A stretch of 64,000 nucleotides of DNA, from NCBI RefSeq assembly GCF_039614765.1, contig NZ_CP154879.1, positions 3,224,001 through 3,288,000 on the forward strand, written 5' to 3'. Source of the stretch: Castellaniella sp. MT123 (GTDB taxonomy: Bacteria > Pseudomonadota > Gammaproteobacteria > Burkholderiales > Burkholderiaceae_B). Below the pieces are notes generated by a model. The model was not told the DNA's origin. It saw nothing but the letters and a program-made list of their open reading frames with translations, and searched no databases. Below, in pieces: positions 48,619-58,688 of this stretch (position 1 is the first letter of the stretch; every line of letters starts with the position of its first letter). Made by a program: the position numbers and the translations under genes.

Positions 48619-49073
48619 GTCTGGCCCAGATAAACGAGATGTTCGCCCATGGGGTTGTGGATGCCCTGGCGGTTTCCGAACAGGATGCCCTGGCGGCCGC
48701 GACTGAGGCGGGGCTGGCGGCGTTCGCCGTCGACTGCGATCGCGCTCGCAGCCGTTCGGCTGTCCTGCGGGCGGTCGTGAAGGCCATCGATTACCCGGAA
48801 TTCTTCGGCGGCAATCTGGACGCCCTGTACGATTGCTTGTGCGATACGCTCAGCGATCAGAAGGTCGGCCTGTTTCTGTGGTTCCGCCATCTGCATTCCG
48901 GCGATCCGGCCCTGGTCGAGGATGCGAAGGCCATCCAGGGCGTCTGCGATGACGTCGTGGAATTCGGCCAGAACAACGAACGCCAGTTCGCCTATGCCAT
49001 CCAGCATGCGGGCGCGCATCCGGCGCCCGAACCCGGTGTCGATCCCACGCCGTATTCCGGGCGCGAGGGATAA
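48615..49073 (+). CDS. Barstar-family (ribonuclease inhibitor-like) protein
   Basis: The 152-residue product contains the barstar core AAFAVDCDRARSRSAVLRAVVKAIDYPEFFGGNLDALYDCLCD, with the family's YPEFFGGNLDAL motif near residue 65. An acidic C-terminal tail follows. Barstars inhibit barnase-type ribonucleases, but no barnase-like gene lies nearby. Orphan barstars are common in Burkholderiales, where the role is not known to me. AAGGAG stands 8-9 bases before the ATG, which overlaps the patatin stop (ATGA). Confidence 0.88.
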   Translation: MSLAQINEMFAHGVVDALAVSEQDALAAATEAGLAAFAVDCDRARSRSAVLRAVVKAIDYPEFFGGNLDALYDCLCDTLSDQKVGLFLWFRHLHSGDPALVEDAKAIQGVCDDVVEFGQNNERQFAYAIQHAGAHPAPEPGVDPTPYSGREG

Positions 49074-49116
49074 GCCGCAGCATGTGGTAGCAGCGCAACG
49101 CTGCCCAGACTTGACT

Positions 49117-49839
49117 TCACCAGTCCAGCAAGGCCGTCGCCGCCGCCGTCATGGCCAGCCCGGCGGTCTCGGTGCGCAGCACCCGTGATCCGAAACGCAC
49201 CGCGCCTAGCCCCTGGCGCCCGGCCAGCGCCAGTTCGTCGGGCGACCAGCCGCCTTCCGGCCCCACCAACAGCGTGAGCCGGTCCTGAATCGTCCGCAGG
49301 GCCTGGGCGAAGCTGTGGTCGCCATCCGGGTGGCAGAACAGGGTCGGGCCTGTCAGCCGCGTGAGGCAGGCGTCCAACGGCACGGGTTCGTGGATGCGCA
49401 TCAAGCGGTTGCGTCCGCATTGTTCGGCGGCCGCCTGGACGATGGCGCGCCAGTGCGCCAGGCGTTTGTCCAGGCGCGGGCCGCTCAGGCGCAGGACACT
49501 GCGCTCGGCGGCGACCGGGTGCAGCTCGCTCACGCCCAGTTCGACGGCCTTTTCCACCACCCAGTCCATTTTGTCGCCGGAGGCGATGCCCTGGACCAGG
49601 ACCAGCGTGCCACGCAGTTCGCATTCGATGTCTTCGCGGGTGCCCAGGTCGGCCAGGGCTGTGCGCCCCGCGATCCGCAGCACGGCGGAGTACTGGCCGC
49701 CGCGGCCATCGAACAAGGTGATGGCCGTGTCCGCAGGCAGGCGCAACACCCGTAGCGCGTGATGCGCCAGGGCCTCGGGCAGTTCGATCCGGCTGTTGGC
49801 CTGCAGCGGAGTCGGGCAGAAAAATCGGGCGTCGGGCAT
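49117..49839 (-). CDS. rsmE: 16S rRNA m3U1498 methyltransferase RsmE
   Basis: The 240-residue SPOUT enzyme has an N-terminal PUA-like part (RFFCPTPLQANSRIELPEALAHHALRVLRL), QGIASGDKMDWVVEKAVELGVSE, GPEGGWSPDELALA and the knot ending RVLRTETAGLAMTAAATAL. The start MPDARFFC at 49839 fits; the ATG at 49875 adds 12 residues. Convergent with the barstar-like gene and divergent from tkt. Confidence 0.96.
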   Translation of the reverse strand: MPDARFFCPTPLQANSRIELPEALAHHALRVLRLPADTAITLFDGRGGQYSAVLRIAGRTALADLGTREDIECELRGTLVLVQGIASGDKMDWVVEKAVELGVSELHPVAAERSVLRLSGPRLDKRLAHWRAIVQAAAEQCGRNRLMRIHEPVPLDACLTRLTGPTLFCHPDGDHSFAQALRTIQDRLTLLVGPEGGWSPDELALAGRQGLGAVRFGSRVLRTETAGLAMTAAATALLDW

Positions 49840-49900
49840 GGGGGGCGGGGCAATAGCCCTGCTGTACGGATGCACGGACTATAAACCGGAGCGGGCAGGG

Positions 49901-49909
49901 TGGTAAAAT
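49901..49909 (+). promoter_or_regulatory. Probable extended -10 promoter of tkt
   Basis: TG-G-TAAAAT in the 138-bp rsmE/tkt spacer is an extended -10 element about 70 bp before the tkt ATG. No clear -35 is visible. A short CCTCG/CGAGG hairpin lies in the predicted leader. Confidence 0.4.
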
Positions 49910-49977
49910 TCAGGGCTTTGTCATCCTCGATACGGCGAGGCTTGCGGCATTGGCCGCCCGGTTCGCCCCCAAGACCT

Positions 49978-52023
49978 ATGAGCGCTTTGCCCGCCCCCGA
50001 TCCTTCCATGGCCAATGCCATCCGCGTCCTGGCCATGGATGCCGTCCAACAAGCCAATTCGGGACACCCCGGGGCCCCCATGGGCATGGCCGACATCGCC
50101 CATGTGCTGTGGACGCGGCATTTGCGCCACAACCCGTCCGATCCGGCGTGGATCGATCGCGACCGTTTCGTGCTGTCCAACGGCCACGGCTCGATGTTGC
50201 TGTACGCGCTGCTGCATCTCAGCGGCTATGACCTGCCTATCGACGAACTGCGCAATTTCCGCCAGTTGCATTCACGCACGCCCGGCCACCCGGAAGTCGG
50301 TGTCACCCCGGGGGTCGAGACCACCACCGGCCCGCTGGGTCAGGGGCTGGCCAACGGCGTCGGCATGGCGCTGGCACAGGCCTTGCTGGCACAGGAATTC
50401 AACCGGCCCGGTCACGACATCATCGACCACGATACCTATGTGTTCGTCGGCGACGGTTGCCTCATGGAAGGCATCTCCCACGAGGCCTGCTCGCTGGCGG
50501 GTACGCTGGGCCTGTCGCGGCTGATCGTGTTCTACGACGACAACGGCATTTCCATCGACGGCGAGGTCGAGAACTGGTTCGCCGACGACACCCCGGCGCG
50601 CTTCGAGGCCTATGGCTGGAATGTACTGCGCGGGGTCAATGGCCATGACATGAACGCCATCGATGCGGCCATCACCCAGGCGCGCACGCATGCCGCCGCC
50701 CGGCGCGGGCCGACCCTGATCTGCTGCCGCACCGTGATCGGGCGCGGCGCGCCCACCAAGGCCGGCACCGAAAAGGTCCACGGATCCCCGTTGGGCGCCG
50801 ACGAGATCGCCGCCGCGCGCAAGGCCATGGGCTGGAATTACCCGCCGTTCGAGATCCCGCGCGAGGTCTATGCCTACTGGAACGGTCGCGCACGCGGCGC
50901 GCATCAGCAGTCCGACTGGCAGGTGCGCTTCGATCATTACGCGGAAGCCTATCCCGAACTGGCGGCCGAACTGTGCCGCCGCATGGCGGGCGAACTGCCG
51001 ACCGATTTTGTCCAGCGTGCCCAGGCGTACGTATTGTCGACGCAAGACAAGGCCGAATCCATCGCCTCGCGCAAGGCATCTCAGCAGGCCATCGCGGCTT
51101 TCGCCGAGATCCTGCCGGAACTGCTGGGTGGGTCGGCCGACCTGACCGGGTCGAACTTCACCGACTGGAAGGGCGTCACGCCGGTGCGCAACACGTCCGA
51201 CGGCCTGCAGGCGGGCCGACACATCAATTACGGCGTGCGCGAATTCGGCATGGCCGCCATCATGAACGGCATGGCCCTGCATGGCGGTTATCTGCCGTTC
51301 GGCGGCACGTTCCTGACCTTCTCCGACTATTCGCGCAACGCCCTGCGCATGGCGGCGCTCATGAAGCAGCGCGTCGTGCACGTCTTCACCCACGATTCCA
51401 TCGGCCTGGGCGAGGACGGTCCCACGCACCAGTCCATCGAGCATGCCGGCAGCCTGCGCCTGATCCCGAATCTGCACGTCTGGCGGCCCTGCGATACGAC
51501 CGAAACCGCCGTGGCCTGGCAGGCCGCGCTGACGCGCCCGGCCAGCCTGGGCATGGCGGTGCATGCCGGCGGCCCCTCGGCCCTGCTGCTGTCGCGCCAG
51601 AATCTGCCGTTCGTGGCACGTGATCAGGCCACCACCGACGCCATCGCGCGCGGCGGCTACGTGCTGCGCGACATGGTCGGCGCCTGCGCGGTCATCATCG
51701 CCACCGGTTCCGAGATCGAACTCGCCCTCAAGGCACAGGATCAGCTGGCGTCGCGCGGCGTGGCCACCCGGGTGGTGTCGATGCCCTGCACGCAAGTCTT
51801 CGATGCCCAGGATGCGGCCTGGCGCGCCGCCGTGCTGCCGGCCGATCTGCCGCGCGTGGCGGTCGAGGCGGGTGGCACGGCCACCTGGTACAAATATGTC
51901 GGCACGACGGGCGCCGTCGTGGGCATCGACACCTTCGGGGAATCCGCCCCGGCGGGTGTGCTGTTCAAATATTTCAACCTGACGGCCGAACACGTGGCCG
52001 CCACGGTCGAGCAGCTTTTGTAA
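49978..52023 (+). CDS. tkt: Transketolase
   Basis: The 681-residue enzyme has [17 protein letters not shown] near the N-terminus, the thiamine diphosphate motif [52 protein letters not shown] in the pyrimidine-binding domain, and a C-terminal domain ending in VEQLL. It moves two-carbon units in the pentose phosphate pathway. tkt is followed by gap after 12 bp, then pgk, a common carbon-metabolism set. MANAIRV at 50008 is an alternative start. Confidence 0.97.
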   Translation: MSALPAPDPSMANAIRVLAMDAVQQANSGHPGAPMGMADIAHVLWTRHLRHNPSDPAWIDRDRFVLSNGHGSMLLYALLHLSGYDLPIDELRNFRQLHSRTPGHPEVGVTPGVETTTGPLGQGLANGVGMALAQALLAQEFNRPGHDIIDHDTYVFVGDGCLMEGISHEACSLAGTLGLSRLIVFYDDNGISIDGEVENWFADDTPARFEAYGWNVLRGVNGHDMNAIDAAITQARTHAAARRGPTLICCRTVIGRGAPTKAGTEKVHGSPLGADEIAAARKAMGWNYPPFEIPREVYAYWNGRARGAHQQSDWQVRFDHYAEAYPELAAELCRRMAGELPTDFVQRAQAYVLSTQDKAESIASRKASQQAIAAFAEILPELLGGSADLTGSNFTDWKGVTPVRNTSDGLQAGRHINYGVREFGMAAIMNGMALHGGYLPFGGTFLTFSDYSRNALRMAALMKQRVVHVFTHDSIGLGEDGPTHQSIEHAGSLRLIPNLHVWRPCDTTETAVAWQAALTRPASLGMAVHAGGPSALLLSRQNLPFVARDQATTDAIARGGYVLRDMVGACAVIIATGSEIELALKAQDQLASRGVATRVVSMPCTQVFDAQDAAWRAAVLPADLPRVAVEAGGTATWYKYVGTTGAVVGIDTFGESAPAGVLFKYFNLTAEHVAATVEQLL

Positions 52024-52035
52024 AGGAGATCCCTC

Positions 52036-53046
52036 ATGACCATCCGTGTCGCCATCAATGGTTACGGCCGTATCGGCCGCAACATCCTGCGTGCCCACTA
52101 CGAAGACGGGAAAAAACACGATATCCAGATCGTCGCCATCAACGACCTGGGCGATCCCAAGACCAATGCGCACCTGACGCGCTATGACACGGCCCATGGC
52201 CGATTCCCCGGCACGGTCGAGGTCGATGGCGACTACATGGTGGTCGATGGCGACCGGATCCGGGTGCTGGCCGACCGCGATCCCGCCAAGCTGCCCTGGG
52301 GTGACCTGGGCGTGGATGTCGTGCTGGAATGCACGGGCTTTTTCACCTCGAAGGAAAAAGCCTCGGCCCACCTGAAGGGCGGCGCGAAAAAAGTCATCAT
52401 TTCCGCGCCGGGCGGCAAGGACGTGGACGCCACCATCGTCTATGGCGTCAACCACCAGGTCCTGAAGGCGTCGGACACCGTCATCTCCAACGCTTCGTGC
52501 ACCACCAACTGCCTGGCGCCGCTGGTCCATCCCCTGCACCAGAAGCTGGGCATCGTCAACGGCCTGATGACCACGGTGCACGCCTACACCAATGACCAGG
52601 TCCTGACCGATGTGTACCACTCCGACCTGCGCCGCGCGCGGTCCGCCACGCACAGCATGATCCCGACCAAGACCGGCGCCGCGTCGGCCGTCGGCCTGGT
52701 GCTGCCGGAACTCAACGGCAAGCTCGACGGCTATGCCATCCGCGTGCCGACGATCAACGTGTCCATCGTCGATCTGTCCTTCGTGGCGCCGCGCGAGACC
52801 TCCGTGGACGAGGTCAACGGCATCCTGAAGGCGGCCGCCGAAGGCCCTCTAAAGGGCATCCTGGATTACACGACCGAACCGCTCGTGTCCATCGACTTCA
52901 ACCACAACCCGGTGTCCAGCACCGTCGATGCCTCCCTGACCAAGGTCTCCGGCACGCTGGTGAAGGTCGGCTCCTGGTATGACAACGAGTGGGGGTTCTC
53001 GAACCGCATGCTCGATACCACCGTGGCGCTGATGGCGGCGAAATAA
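52036..53046 (+). CDS. gap: Glyceraldehyde-3-phosphate dehydrogenase, type I
   Basis: The 336-residue enzyme shows the NAD fold opening [10 protein letters not shown], the catalytic cysteine in [12 protein letters not shown] and [12 protein letters not shown], with [12 protein letters not shown] near the end. AAGGAG stands 8 bases before the ATG. It shares a transcript with tkt; an intrinsic terminator follows it. Confidence 0.98.
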   Translation: MTIRVAINGYGRIGRNILRAHYEDGKKHDIQIVAINDLGDPKTNAHLTRYDTAHGRFPGTVEVDGDYMVVDGDRIRVLADRDPAKLPWGDLGVDVVLECTGFFTSKEKASAHLKGGAKKVIISAPGGKDVDATIVYGVNHQVLKASDTVISNASCTTNCLAPLVHPLHQKLGIVNGLMTTVHAYTNDQVLTDVYHSDLRRARSATHSMIPTKTGAASAVGLVLPELNGKLDGYAIRVPTINVSIVDLSFVAPRETSVDEVNGILKAAAEGPLKGILDYTTEPLVSIDFNHNPVSSTVDASLTKVSGTLVKVGSWYDNEWGFSNRMLDTTVALMAAK

Positions 53047-53104
53047 TCCGGATCCTCCGGTGCATATCCGGCCCGTGTCATTGGCAGGGCCGGACGGGAA
53101 ACGA

Positions 53105-53127
53105 GGGCGGGGCAACCCGCCCTTTTT
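53105..53127 (+). terminator. Intrinsic terminator between gap and pgk
   Basis: A perfect 7-bp GC stem, GGGCGGG/CCCGCCC, closed by a GCAA (GNRA) tetraloop and followed by five T. It should end most tkt-gap transcripts, so pgk must rely on read-through or its own promoter in the 98 bp that follow. Confidence 0.9.
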
Positions 53128-53225
53128 CCGGGTGCCAGTGTGCATCCGGCCAGGCAAGGCGGTTCCAGCAGAGGATGCCGCAGTCCGCGGCGTGAGCCGG
53201 ACCTCATATCGATAGGGTATTACAG

Positions 53226-54413
53226 ATGACCATTCAGACACTCTCCGGCCTGGCGCAGGCCGGCGCCCTGGCGGGCAAACGCGTTTTCATCCGTTCCGAC
53301 CTGAATGTGCCTCTGGATCAGGGGCGCATCACCGAGGACACCCGGATTCGAGCCTCGGTGCCGGCGATCCGGCTGGCACTGGATGCGGGCGCCACAGTCA
53401 TGGTGACGTCCCACCTGGGGCGGCCCAAGGAAGGCGTGGTCGGGCCTGAAGACACTCTGCAACCGGTGGCCGATCGTCTGAGCGAATTGCTGGGCCGGCC
53501 CGTACCCCTGGTCCGCGACTGGGTGGATGGCGTCGATCTGAAGCCCGGTGCAGTCGTCCTGCTGGAAAACTGTCGCTGCAATCCCGGCGAAAAGAAAAAC
53601 GATCCGGAACTCGCGCGCCGCATGGCGGCCCTGTGCGATGTCTATGTGAACGATGCCTTCGGCACGGCGCATCGGGCCGAGGCCACGACCGAAGGCATGG
53701 TGCGTTTCGCGCCGGTCGCCTGCGCGGGGCCCCTGCTGGCCGCCGAACTGGACGCGCTGGGGCGCGCCCTGCAATCGCCGCGCCGGCCGATGGTCGCGAT
53801 CGTGGGCGGCTCGAAAGTCTCCACCAAATTGTCCATCCTGCAGTCACTGGCCGATAAGGTCGATCAGCTGATCGTGGGCGGCGGGATTGCCAATACCTTC
53901 ATGCTGGCGGCCGGCCTGCCGATCGGCAAGTCGCTGGCGGAACCCGACCAGGTCGATCAGGCAAAAGCCGTGATGCGGGCCATGCGGGCGCGTGGCGTCG
54001 AGGTTCCTATTCCGGTGGACGTCGTGGTCGCCACGACCTTCGCGGCCGACGCGCCGGCCACCGTCAAGGCCGCCACCGACGTGGGCCCAGACGACCTGAT
54101 CCTGGACATCGGCCCCAAGACGGCGGAAAAATTGGCGCAGCAGCTGCGCCAGGCAGGCACCATCGTCTGGAACGGTCCGGTCGGCGTGTTCGAGTTCGAT
54201 GCCTTCGCGGGTGGAACCCGGGTCATCGCGCAGGCGATCGCCGACTCCGACGGGTTTTCGATCGCGGGTGGCGGCGATACGCTCGCTGCCATTGCCAAAT
54301 ACGGGATCGCGGATCGGGTCGGCTACATTTCCACCGGCGGCGGGGCCTTCCTGGAATTCCTGGAAGGCAAGACGCTGCCGGCCGTGGCCGCGCTTCAGGC
54401 AAAGAACGCCTGA
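53226..54413 (+). CDS. pgk: Phosphoglycerate kinase
   Basis: The 395-residue product has [23 protein letters not shown] near residue 20, [27 protein letters not shown] and the nucleotide-site [13 protein letters not shown] near the C-terminus. It makes ATP from 1,3-bisphosphoglycerate. It lies 179 bp after gap, with a terminator between them. Confidence 0.98.
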   Translation: MTIQTLSGLAQAGALAGKRVFIRSDLNVPLDQGRITEDTRIRASVPAIRLALDAGATVMVTSHLGRPKEGVVGPEDTLQPVADRLSELLGRPVPLVRDWVDGVDLKPGAVVLLENCRCNPGEKKNDPELARRMAALCDVYVNDAFGTAHRAEATTEGMVRFAPVACAGPLLAAELDALGRALQSPRRPMVAIVGGSKVSTKLSILQSLADKVDQLIVGGGIANTFMLAAGLPIGKSLAEPDQVDQAKAVMRAMRARGVEVPIPVDVVVATTFAADAPATVKAATDVGPDDLILDIGPKTAEKLAQQLRQAGTIVWNGPVGVFEFDAFAGGTRVIAQAIADSDGFSIAGGGDTLAAIAKYGIADRVGYISTGGGAFLEFLEGKTLPAVAALQAKNA

Positions 54414-54420
54414 TCCCTGT

Positions 54421-54426
54421 TAGAAT
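54421..54426 (+). promoter_or_regulatory. -10 box of the 4.5S RNA gene
   Basis: TAGAAT ends 7 bases before the predicted 5' end of the 4.5S RNA. The -35 position falls inside the end of pgk and is not a good match. Confidence 0.45.
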
Positions 54427-54432
54427 TCGGAT

Positions 54433-54527
54433 GGCGGGCCCCTTCGCATGGTTCGGCGGTGAACTTGGTCAGGTCGGGAACGAAGCAGCCACAGCCGTGC
54501 GGAACCAGTGCCGAAGTCAGGCTCGCC
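54433..54527 (+). ncRNA. ffs: 4.5S RNA of the signal recognition particle (small bacterial type)
   Basis: The segment holds the conserved SRP apical domain: GGTCAGGTCGGGAACGAAG, then CAGCCACAGCCG, with the GGAA-type tetraloop region and asymmetric loop. Its ends GGCGGGCC and GGCTCGCC pair over eight bases to close a 95-nt hairpin. T-rich sequence follows. The RNA binds Ffh to target membrane proteins. Placement directly before dnaX is usual in this group. Confidence 0.93.
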
Positions 54528-54561
54528 TTTCCTTTTGCTTCTTCCGGGCGGCGGCCGACTC

Positions 54562-56607
54562 ATGAGCTATCTCGTTCTGGCGCGCAAATGGCGCCCCCGT
54601 TCATTCGACACCCTGATCGGCCAGGACCACGTGGTCCGGGCATTGACGCATGCGCTGTCTTCAGGGCGCTTGCACCACGCCTGGCTGTTCACCGGGACGC
54701 GTGGGGTCGGCAAGACCACCCTGTCGCGCATCCTCGCCAAATCGCTGAACTGCGCCCAGGGTGTCACGGCCACACCCTGCGGGCATTGCCAGGCCTGCAC
54801 CGAAATCGATGCAGGCCGCTACGTCGATTACATCGAACTGGACGCCGCCTCCAATCGCGGTGTGGACGAGATGACTCAGCTGCTGGAACAGGCGGTGTAT
54901 GCGCCGTCATCCGGCCGCTACAAGGTCTACATGATCGACGAAGTCCACATGCTCACCGGGCATGCCTTCAACGCCATGCTGAAGACCCTGGAAGAGCCAC
55001 CCGAACACGTCAAGTTCATCCTGGCGACCACCGATCCCCAGAAGATCCCCGTCACAGTCCTGTCGCGCTGCCTGCAGTTCAATCTCAAGCAGATGACGGT
55101 GCCCGCCATCGTCGATCATCTGAAGTACGTGCTCGATCAGGAATCCATTCCGGCCGATACCCAGGGCCTGCGTCTGATCGCTCAGGCGGCCGCGGGGTCC
55201 ATGCGCGACGCGTTGTCCCTCACCGACCAGGCCATTTCCTTTTCGGCGGGCAACCTGACGGCCGCCGCCGTGGGCGAAATGCTGGGCACACTGGATCAGC
55301 ATCATCTGGTGTCTCTGCTGCAGGCCCTGGCCGCCGCGGATGCGCCCGGTGTTCTGGCCGTGGCCGATGATCTCGCCGCGCGAGGCCTGTCCTTCCAGGC
55401 GGCGCTGGCGGATCTGGCGGTCCTGCTGTCGCGGGTGGCGATCGCGCAACGCCTGGGGCATGCGCAGGCCGACGATCCCTGGGCCGGTGAAGTGCAGGCA
55501 TTGGCTGGCACACTGACCCCCGACGACGTGCAACTGTTCTATGCCGTTGCCGTCCACAGTCGGCAGGAACTGGCCCTGGCACCGGACGAATACGCCGGTT
55601 TCGTGATGGCGTGCCTGCGCATGCTGGCGCTGCTGCCGCCCGACCGGGTGCCGCCGGTGCGGCTGGATGCCCCGCCGGCCGCTCAGGCGGCACCCGCTTC
55701 CCGACCGGACGCCGTGACCGCCGGGGCGGCCCCGCAGCCTGTACCCGCGGCTGCGTCCAAAGCCGCAGTGATTTCCGAGACCCTGTCCACGACGGTTCCG
55801 GCGCCCGCACCTGCGGCGGTGCCCGTGGCTGTCACCCCGGCCGCATCCGCTGTCGCCGTCTCTATCGATTCGTCATCCAGTAGGGCGGGGGACGGCATTC
55901 CCGCCTGGGAAGACGCGGCGCCGTCAGCGCCTGCGGCGTCGGCGCCAGCGCCGATGGCGTCTGCTCAGGACCCTGTGGTTGCTGACGCGGCGGTTGTGCC
56001 CGACGTTCCCACCGGACCTATCGTGGCCGGTCCTGCTGTGCCGCCGGACGATACCGTGGCCGCCACCGAAGACTGGACGGCCGACATTCCCGATCTGCCG
56101 GACGACTTCGAGCCGGCGGCTTCCGCCGATGCGGTCACGATGGATGACGAGGTTTTGTCGGGCGCCGTGACGGGCCTGCGGGATTCGTCGGCGGCTGGGG
56201 CGCGAGAAACCCCGGACCCCGCCGATCTGACGCCCGCCGGGTGGCCGGCTCTGGCGGCGTCCCTGCCGATCACCGGGACTGCTCAGGAACTCGCGCTCAA
56301 CAGCGAATGGCTCGCGGGCAACGAACACCAGATCCGCCTGCGCGTGGCCATCCACACGCTGACCGAAGGGGTTGCCCACGATCGTCTGCGCACCGTGCTG
56401 TCGGAACATTTTGGCCGGGTGCTGCGTCTGGAAGTCGAATACGGCACGACGGGTGATGACACGGCGTATGCCGTCGATCAGGCCGAGCGCGGCCGTCGCC
56501 AGCAGGCCGCGGAAGACGCGGTGGCTCAGGATGATGTCGTCCAGGCCCTGGTGGGTACGTTCGCGGCGCGGGTCGTGCCCGGCTCGGTCAGGCCGGCTGC
56601 GGTATAG
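54562..56607 (+). CDS. dnaX: DNA polymerase III subunits gamma/tau
   Basis: The 681-residue product has Walker A GTRGVGKTTLSR near residue 50, a four-cysteine zinc module beginning at CAQG and CGHCQAC, Walker B VYMIDEVHMLT, and clamp-loader domain III up to about residue 370. A 200-residue Ala/Pro/Val/Asp-rich linker follows, then a tau-type C-terminal domain of about 130 residues (ITGTAQELALNSEWLAG). I see no A-rich slippery run as in E. coli dnaX, so a frameshifted gamma form is not evident. MSYLVLARKWRPRSF is the normal start. Confidence 0.96.
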   Translation: MSYLVLARKWRPRSFDTLIGQDHVVRALTHALSSGRLHHAWLFTGTRGVGKTTLSRILAKSLNCAQGVTATPCGHCQACTEIDAGRYVDYIELDAASNRGVDEMTQLLEQAVYAPSSGRYKVYMIDEVHMLTGHAFNAMLKTLEEPPEHVKFILATTDPQKIPVTVLSRCLQFNLKQMTVPAIVDHLKYVLDQESIPADTQGLRLIAQAAAGSMRDALSLTDQAISFSAGNLTAAAVGEMLGTLDQHHLVSLLQALAAADAPGVLAVADDLAARGLSFQAALADLAVLLSRVAIAQRLGHAQADDPWAGEVQALAGTLTPDDVQLFYAVAVHSRQELALAPDEYAGFVMACLRMLALLPPDRVPPVRLDAPPAAQAAPASRPDAVTAGAAPQPVPAAASKAAVISETLSTTVPAPAPAAVPVAVTPAASAVAVSIDSSSSRAGDGIPAWEDAAPSAPAASAPAPMASAQDPVVADAAVVPDVPTGPIVAGPAVPPDDTVAATEDWTADIPDLPDDFEPAASADAVTMDDEVLSGAVTGLRDSSAAGARETPDPADLTPAGWPALAASLPITGTAQELALNSEWLAGNEHQIRLRVAIHTLTEGVAHDRLRTVLSEHFGRVLRLEVEYGTTGDDTAYAVDQAERGRRQQAAEDAVAQDDVVQALVGTFAARVVPGSVRPAAV

Positions 56608-56655
56608 TCGCTGTTTTCATTGATCACCCCCCAACCGGATATTCAGGACATCGCC

Positions 56656-56982
56656 ATGATGAAAGGTCAGATTGCCGGCTTGATGCGTCAGGCCCAGCAG
56701 ATGCAGGAAAACATGAAGAAGGCCCAGGACGCACTGGCCGACATCGTCGTCGAAGGCGCTGCGGGCGGCGGACTGGTGAAGGTCTCCATGAGCTGCAAGT
56801 ACGACGTCAAGCGCGTGACCATCGACCCGTCGCTGTTCGATGACGATCGCGACATGATCGAGGACCTGGTCGCGGCCGCCTTCAATGATGCGCAACGCAA
56901 GGCCGAAGCCACCGCGCAGGAAAAGATGTCCGCGGTCACGGCGGGCATGTCCCTGCCGGCCGGGATGAAGCTGCCGTTCTGA
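56656..56982 (+). CDS. ybaB: Nucleoid-associated protein YbaB/EbfC
   Basis: The 108-residue product has the YbaB pattern: [21 protein letters not shown] helix, [27 protein letters not shown] and [16 protein letters not shown]. It is a DNA-binding dimer encoded between dnaX and recR in most proteobacteria. AGGA stands about 8 bases before the ATG; the second Met at 56659 could equally be used. Overlaps recR by one base. Confidence 0.95.
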   Translation: MMKGQIAGLMRQAQQMQENMKKAQDALADIVVEGAAGGGLVKVSMSCKYDVKRVTIDPSLFDDDRDMIEDLVAAAFNDAQRKAEATAQEKMSAVTAGMSLPAGMKLPF

Positions 56983-57590
56983 TGGCCACAGGGCTGCCCG
57001 AACCAGAGCCCCTGCGGGCGCTGATCGACGCCTTGCGCGGCCTGCCCGGCGTGGGCGTGCGCACCGCGCGGCGCATGGCCTACCATCTGCTGCAGCATGA
57101 CCCGGATGGCGCCTTGCGTCTGGGTGATGCCTTGCGCGATGCCGTGGGCGGCCTGTGCCATTGCGAGTGCTGCAATTCCTTTTCGCAGACCGCCGTTTGT
57201 GAAACCTGCCTGAATCCCGAACGGGACCCGTCGCTGCTGTGCGTCGTGGAGACCCCGGCCGATCAGAACATGATCGAGTCCAGCCACGGCTATCGCGGCC
57301 TGTATTACGTCCTGATGGGGCATATCGCGCCCCTGGAAGGCGTCGGGCCGGACCAGGTCCGCTTCGCCAGCATGCTGGAGCGCGCGACGGACGGCCGGGT
57401 GCGTGAAGTCATCCTGGCCACCAATTTCACCGCCGAAGGCGAAACCACTGCCTACTATCTGGCCGACATGCTGCGCAGCCGCGGGCTGACCGTCACCCGC
57501 CTGGCCCGGGGGGTGCCCAGTGGCAGCGAACTGGAATACGTCGATGCCGGCACCATTGCCTGGGCTCTCGCCGAACGTCGGTCCGGTTGA
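56982..57590 (+). CDS. recR: Recombination protein RecR
   Basis: The 202-residue product has a helix-hairpin-helix near the N-terminus ([20 protein letters not shown]), a four-cysteine zinc finger (CHCECC ... CETC), a Toprim domain ([16 protein letters not shown]) and a C-terminal Walker-like segment. It works with RecFO in gap repair. Start overlaps the ybaB stop as TGATG. Confidence 0.97.
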   Translation: MATGLPEPEPLRALIDALRGLPGVGVRTARRMAYHLLQHDPDGALRLGDALRDAVGGLCHCECCNSFSQTAVCETCLNPERDPSLLCVVETPADQNMIESSHGYRGLYYVLMGHIAPLEGVGPDQVRFASMLERATDGRVREVILATNFTAEGETTAYYLADMLRSRGLTVTRLARGVPSGSELEYVDAGTIAWALAERRSG

Positions 57591-57641
57591 TCCGGCGTTA
57601 TCATGCTCGCTTGAATCCATACTGACAACGGAGACGAATCC

Positions 57642-58688
57642 ATGCTGATTTCACGTCGCGAATTGCTCAAGACCGCCGGCGCAGCGGGCCTGCTGGGCAC
57701 CTTGCCCGCCGTGGTGCGCGCCCAGGAGGCGCCCTTGGAAAAGTCCTCGCTGACCATCGCCGTCGGCGGGCAATCCCTGATCTATTACCTGCCGCTGTCG
57801 ATCGCGCACCTGAAGGGCTACTTCAAGGACGAAGGCCTTAAAACGACCATCGCCGACTTTGCCGGCGGGTCCAAGGCGTTGCAGGCTGTCGTGGGCGGCA
57901 GCGCCGACGTCGTGTCCGGCGCCTTCGAGCACACCATCAATCTGCAGGCGAAAGGCCAGTTCTATCGTTGCTTCGTCCTGCAGGGCAGGGCGCCCATGAT
58001 CGTCCTGGGGGTCTCGAAGAAAACACTGCCGGATTACAAGACGCCGGCGGACCTGAAGGGCAAGAAAATCGGCGTCACGGCGCCGGGGTCGTCCACCAAC
58101 ATGATGGTCAGCTTCTTCCTGGCGCAACATGGAGTCAAACCGACCGACGTATCCTACATCGGTGTCGGCGCCGGTGCCGGTGCCATCACGGCCATGAAGT
58201 CGGGCCAGATCGATGCCATCGCCAATCTGGATCCGGTCATCAGCACCCTGGTCAAGGACGATGCCGTCCGCATCATTGCCGACACCCGTACCCTGAAGGA
58301 TTCCCGGCAGATCTTCGGCGGCGACATGCCGGCCGGCTGTATGTACACGTCCCAGGCCTTCATCGATGCCAACCCGAACACCACCCAGGCTCTGGCCAAT
58401 GCGATCGTGCGGGCCGACAAATGGATCCAGCAGGCAACCCCGGACGACATCGCCAAGCTGGTGCCGCAGTCCTATCTGCTGGGCGACCCGGAACTGTACA
58501 AGCTGGCCTTGAAGGGCAACCGCGAGGCCCTGTCGCCCGACGGCATGGTGCCGGAAGACGGCCCGCGGACGGCCCTCAATGCCCTGGCCGAATACGTACC
58601 GCATTTCGACCGCACCAAGATCGACGTCAGCCGCATCTGGACCAACCAGTTTGCCATCAAGGCCAACCAGAAGTATCCGCATGTCTGA
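57642..58688 (+). CDS. ABC transporter substrate-binding protein, NMT1/SsuA-like
   Basis: The 348-residue product has a Tat-type signal (SRRELLKTAGAAGLLGTLPAVVRA, cleaved near residue 27) and then a two-lobe periplasmic fold of the NMT1/SsuA/TauA class: YYLPLSIAHLKGYFKDEGL, GGSKALQAVVGGSADVVSGA, DLKGKKIGVTAPGSSTNM and SGQIDAIANLDPV. Relatives bind sulfonates, nitrate, pyrimidine precursors or aromatic acids; the ligand cannot be fixed. GGAG stands about 8 bases before the ATG. First gene of the importer; overlaps the ATPase gene by 8 bp. Confidence 0.88.
   Translation: MLISRRELLKTAGAAGLLGTLPAVVRAQEAPLEKSSLTIAVGGQSLIYYLPLSIAHLKGYFKDEGLKTTIADFAGGSKALQAVVGGSADVVSGAFEHTINLQAKGQFYRCFVLQGRAPMIVLGVSKKTLPDYKTPADLKGKKIGVTAPGSSTNMMVSFFLAQHGVKPTDVSYIGVGAGAGAITAMKSGQIDAIANLDPVISTLVKDDAVRIIADTRTLKDSRQIFGGDMPAGCMYTSQAFIDANPNTTQALANAIVRADKWIQQATPDDIAKLVPQSYLLGDPELYKLALKGNREALSPDGMVPEDGPRTALNALAEYVPHFDRTKIDVSRIWTNQFAIKANQKYPHV

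Noticed and set aside
48615-49073. Barstar gene as half of a toxin-antitoxin pair
   Set aside because: No ribonuclease gene adjoins it; neighbours are a patatin gene and rsmE.
50272-52653. A 793-codon open frame antisense to tkt and gap
   Set aside because: Same reason: the true genes on the plus strand have complete catalytic motifs and codon use.
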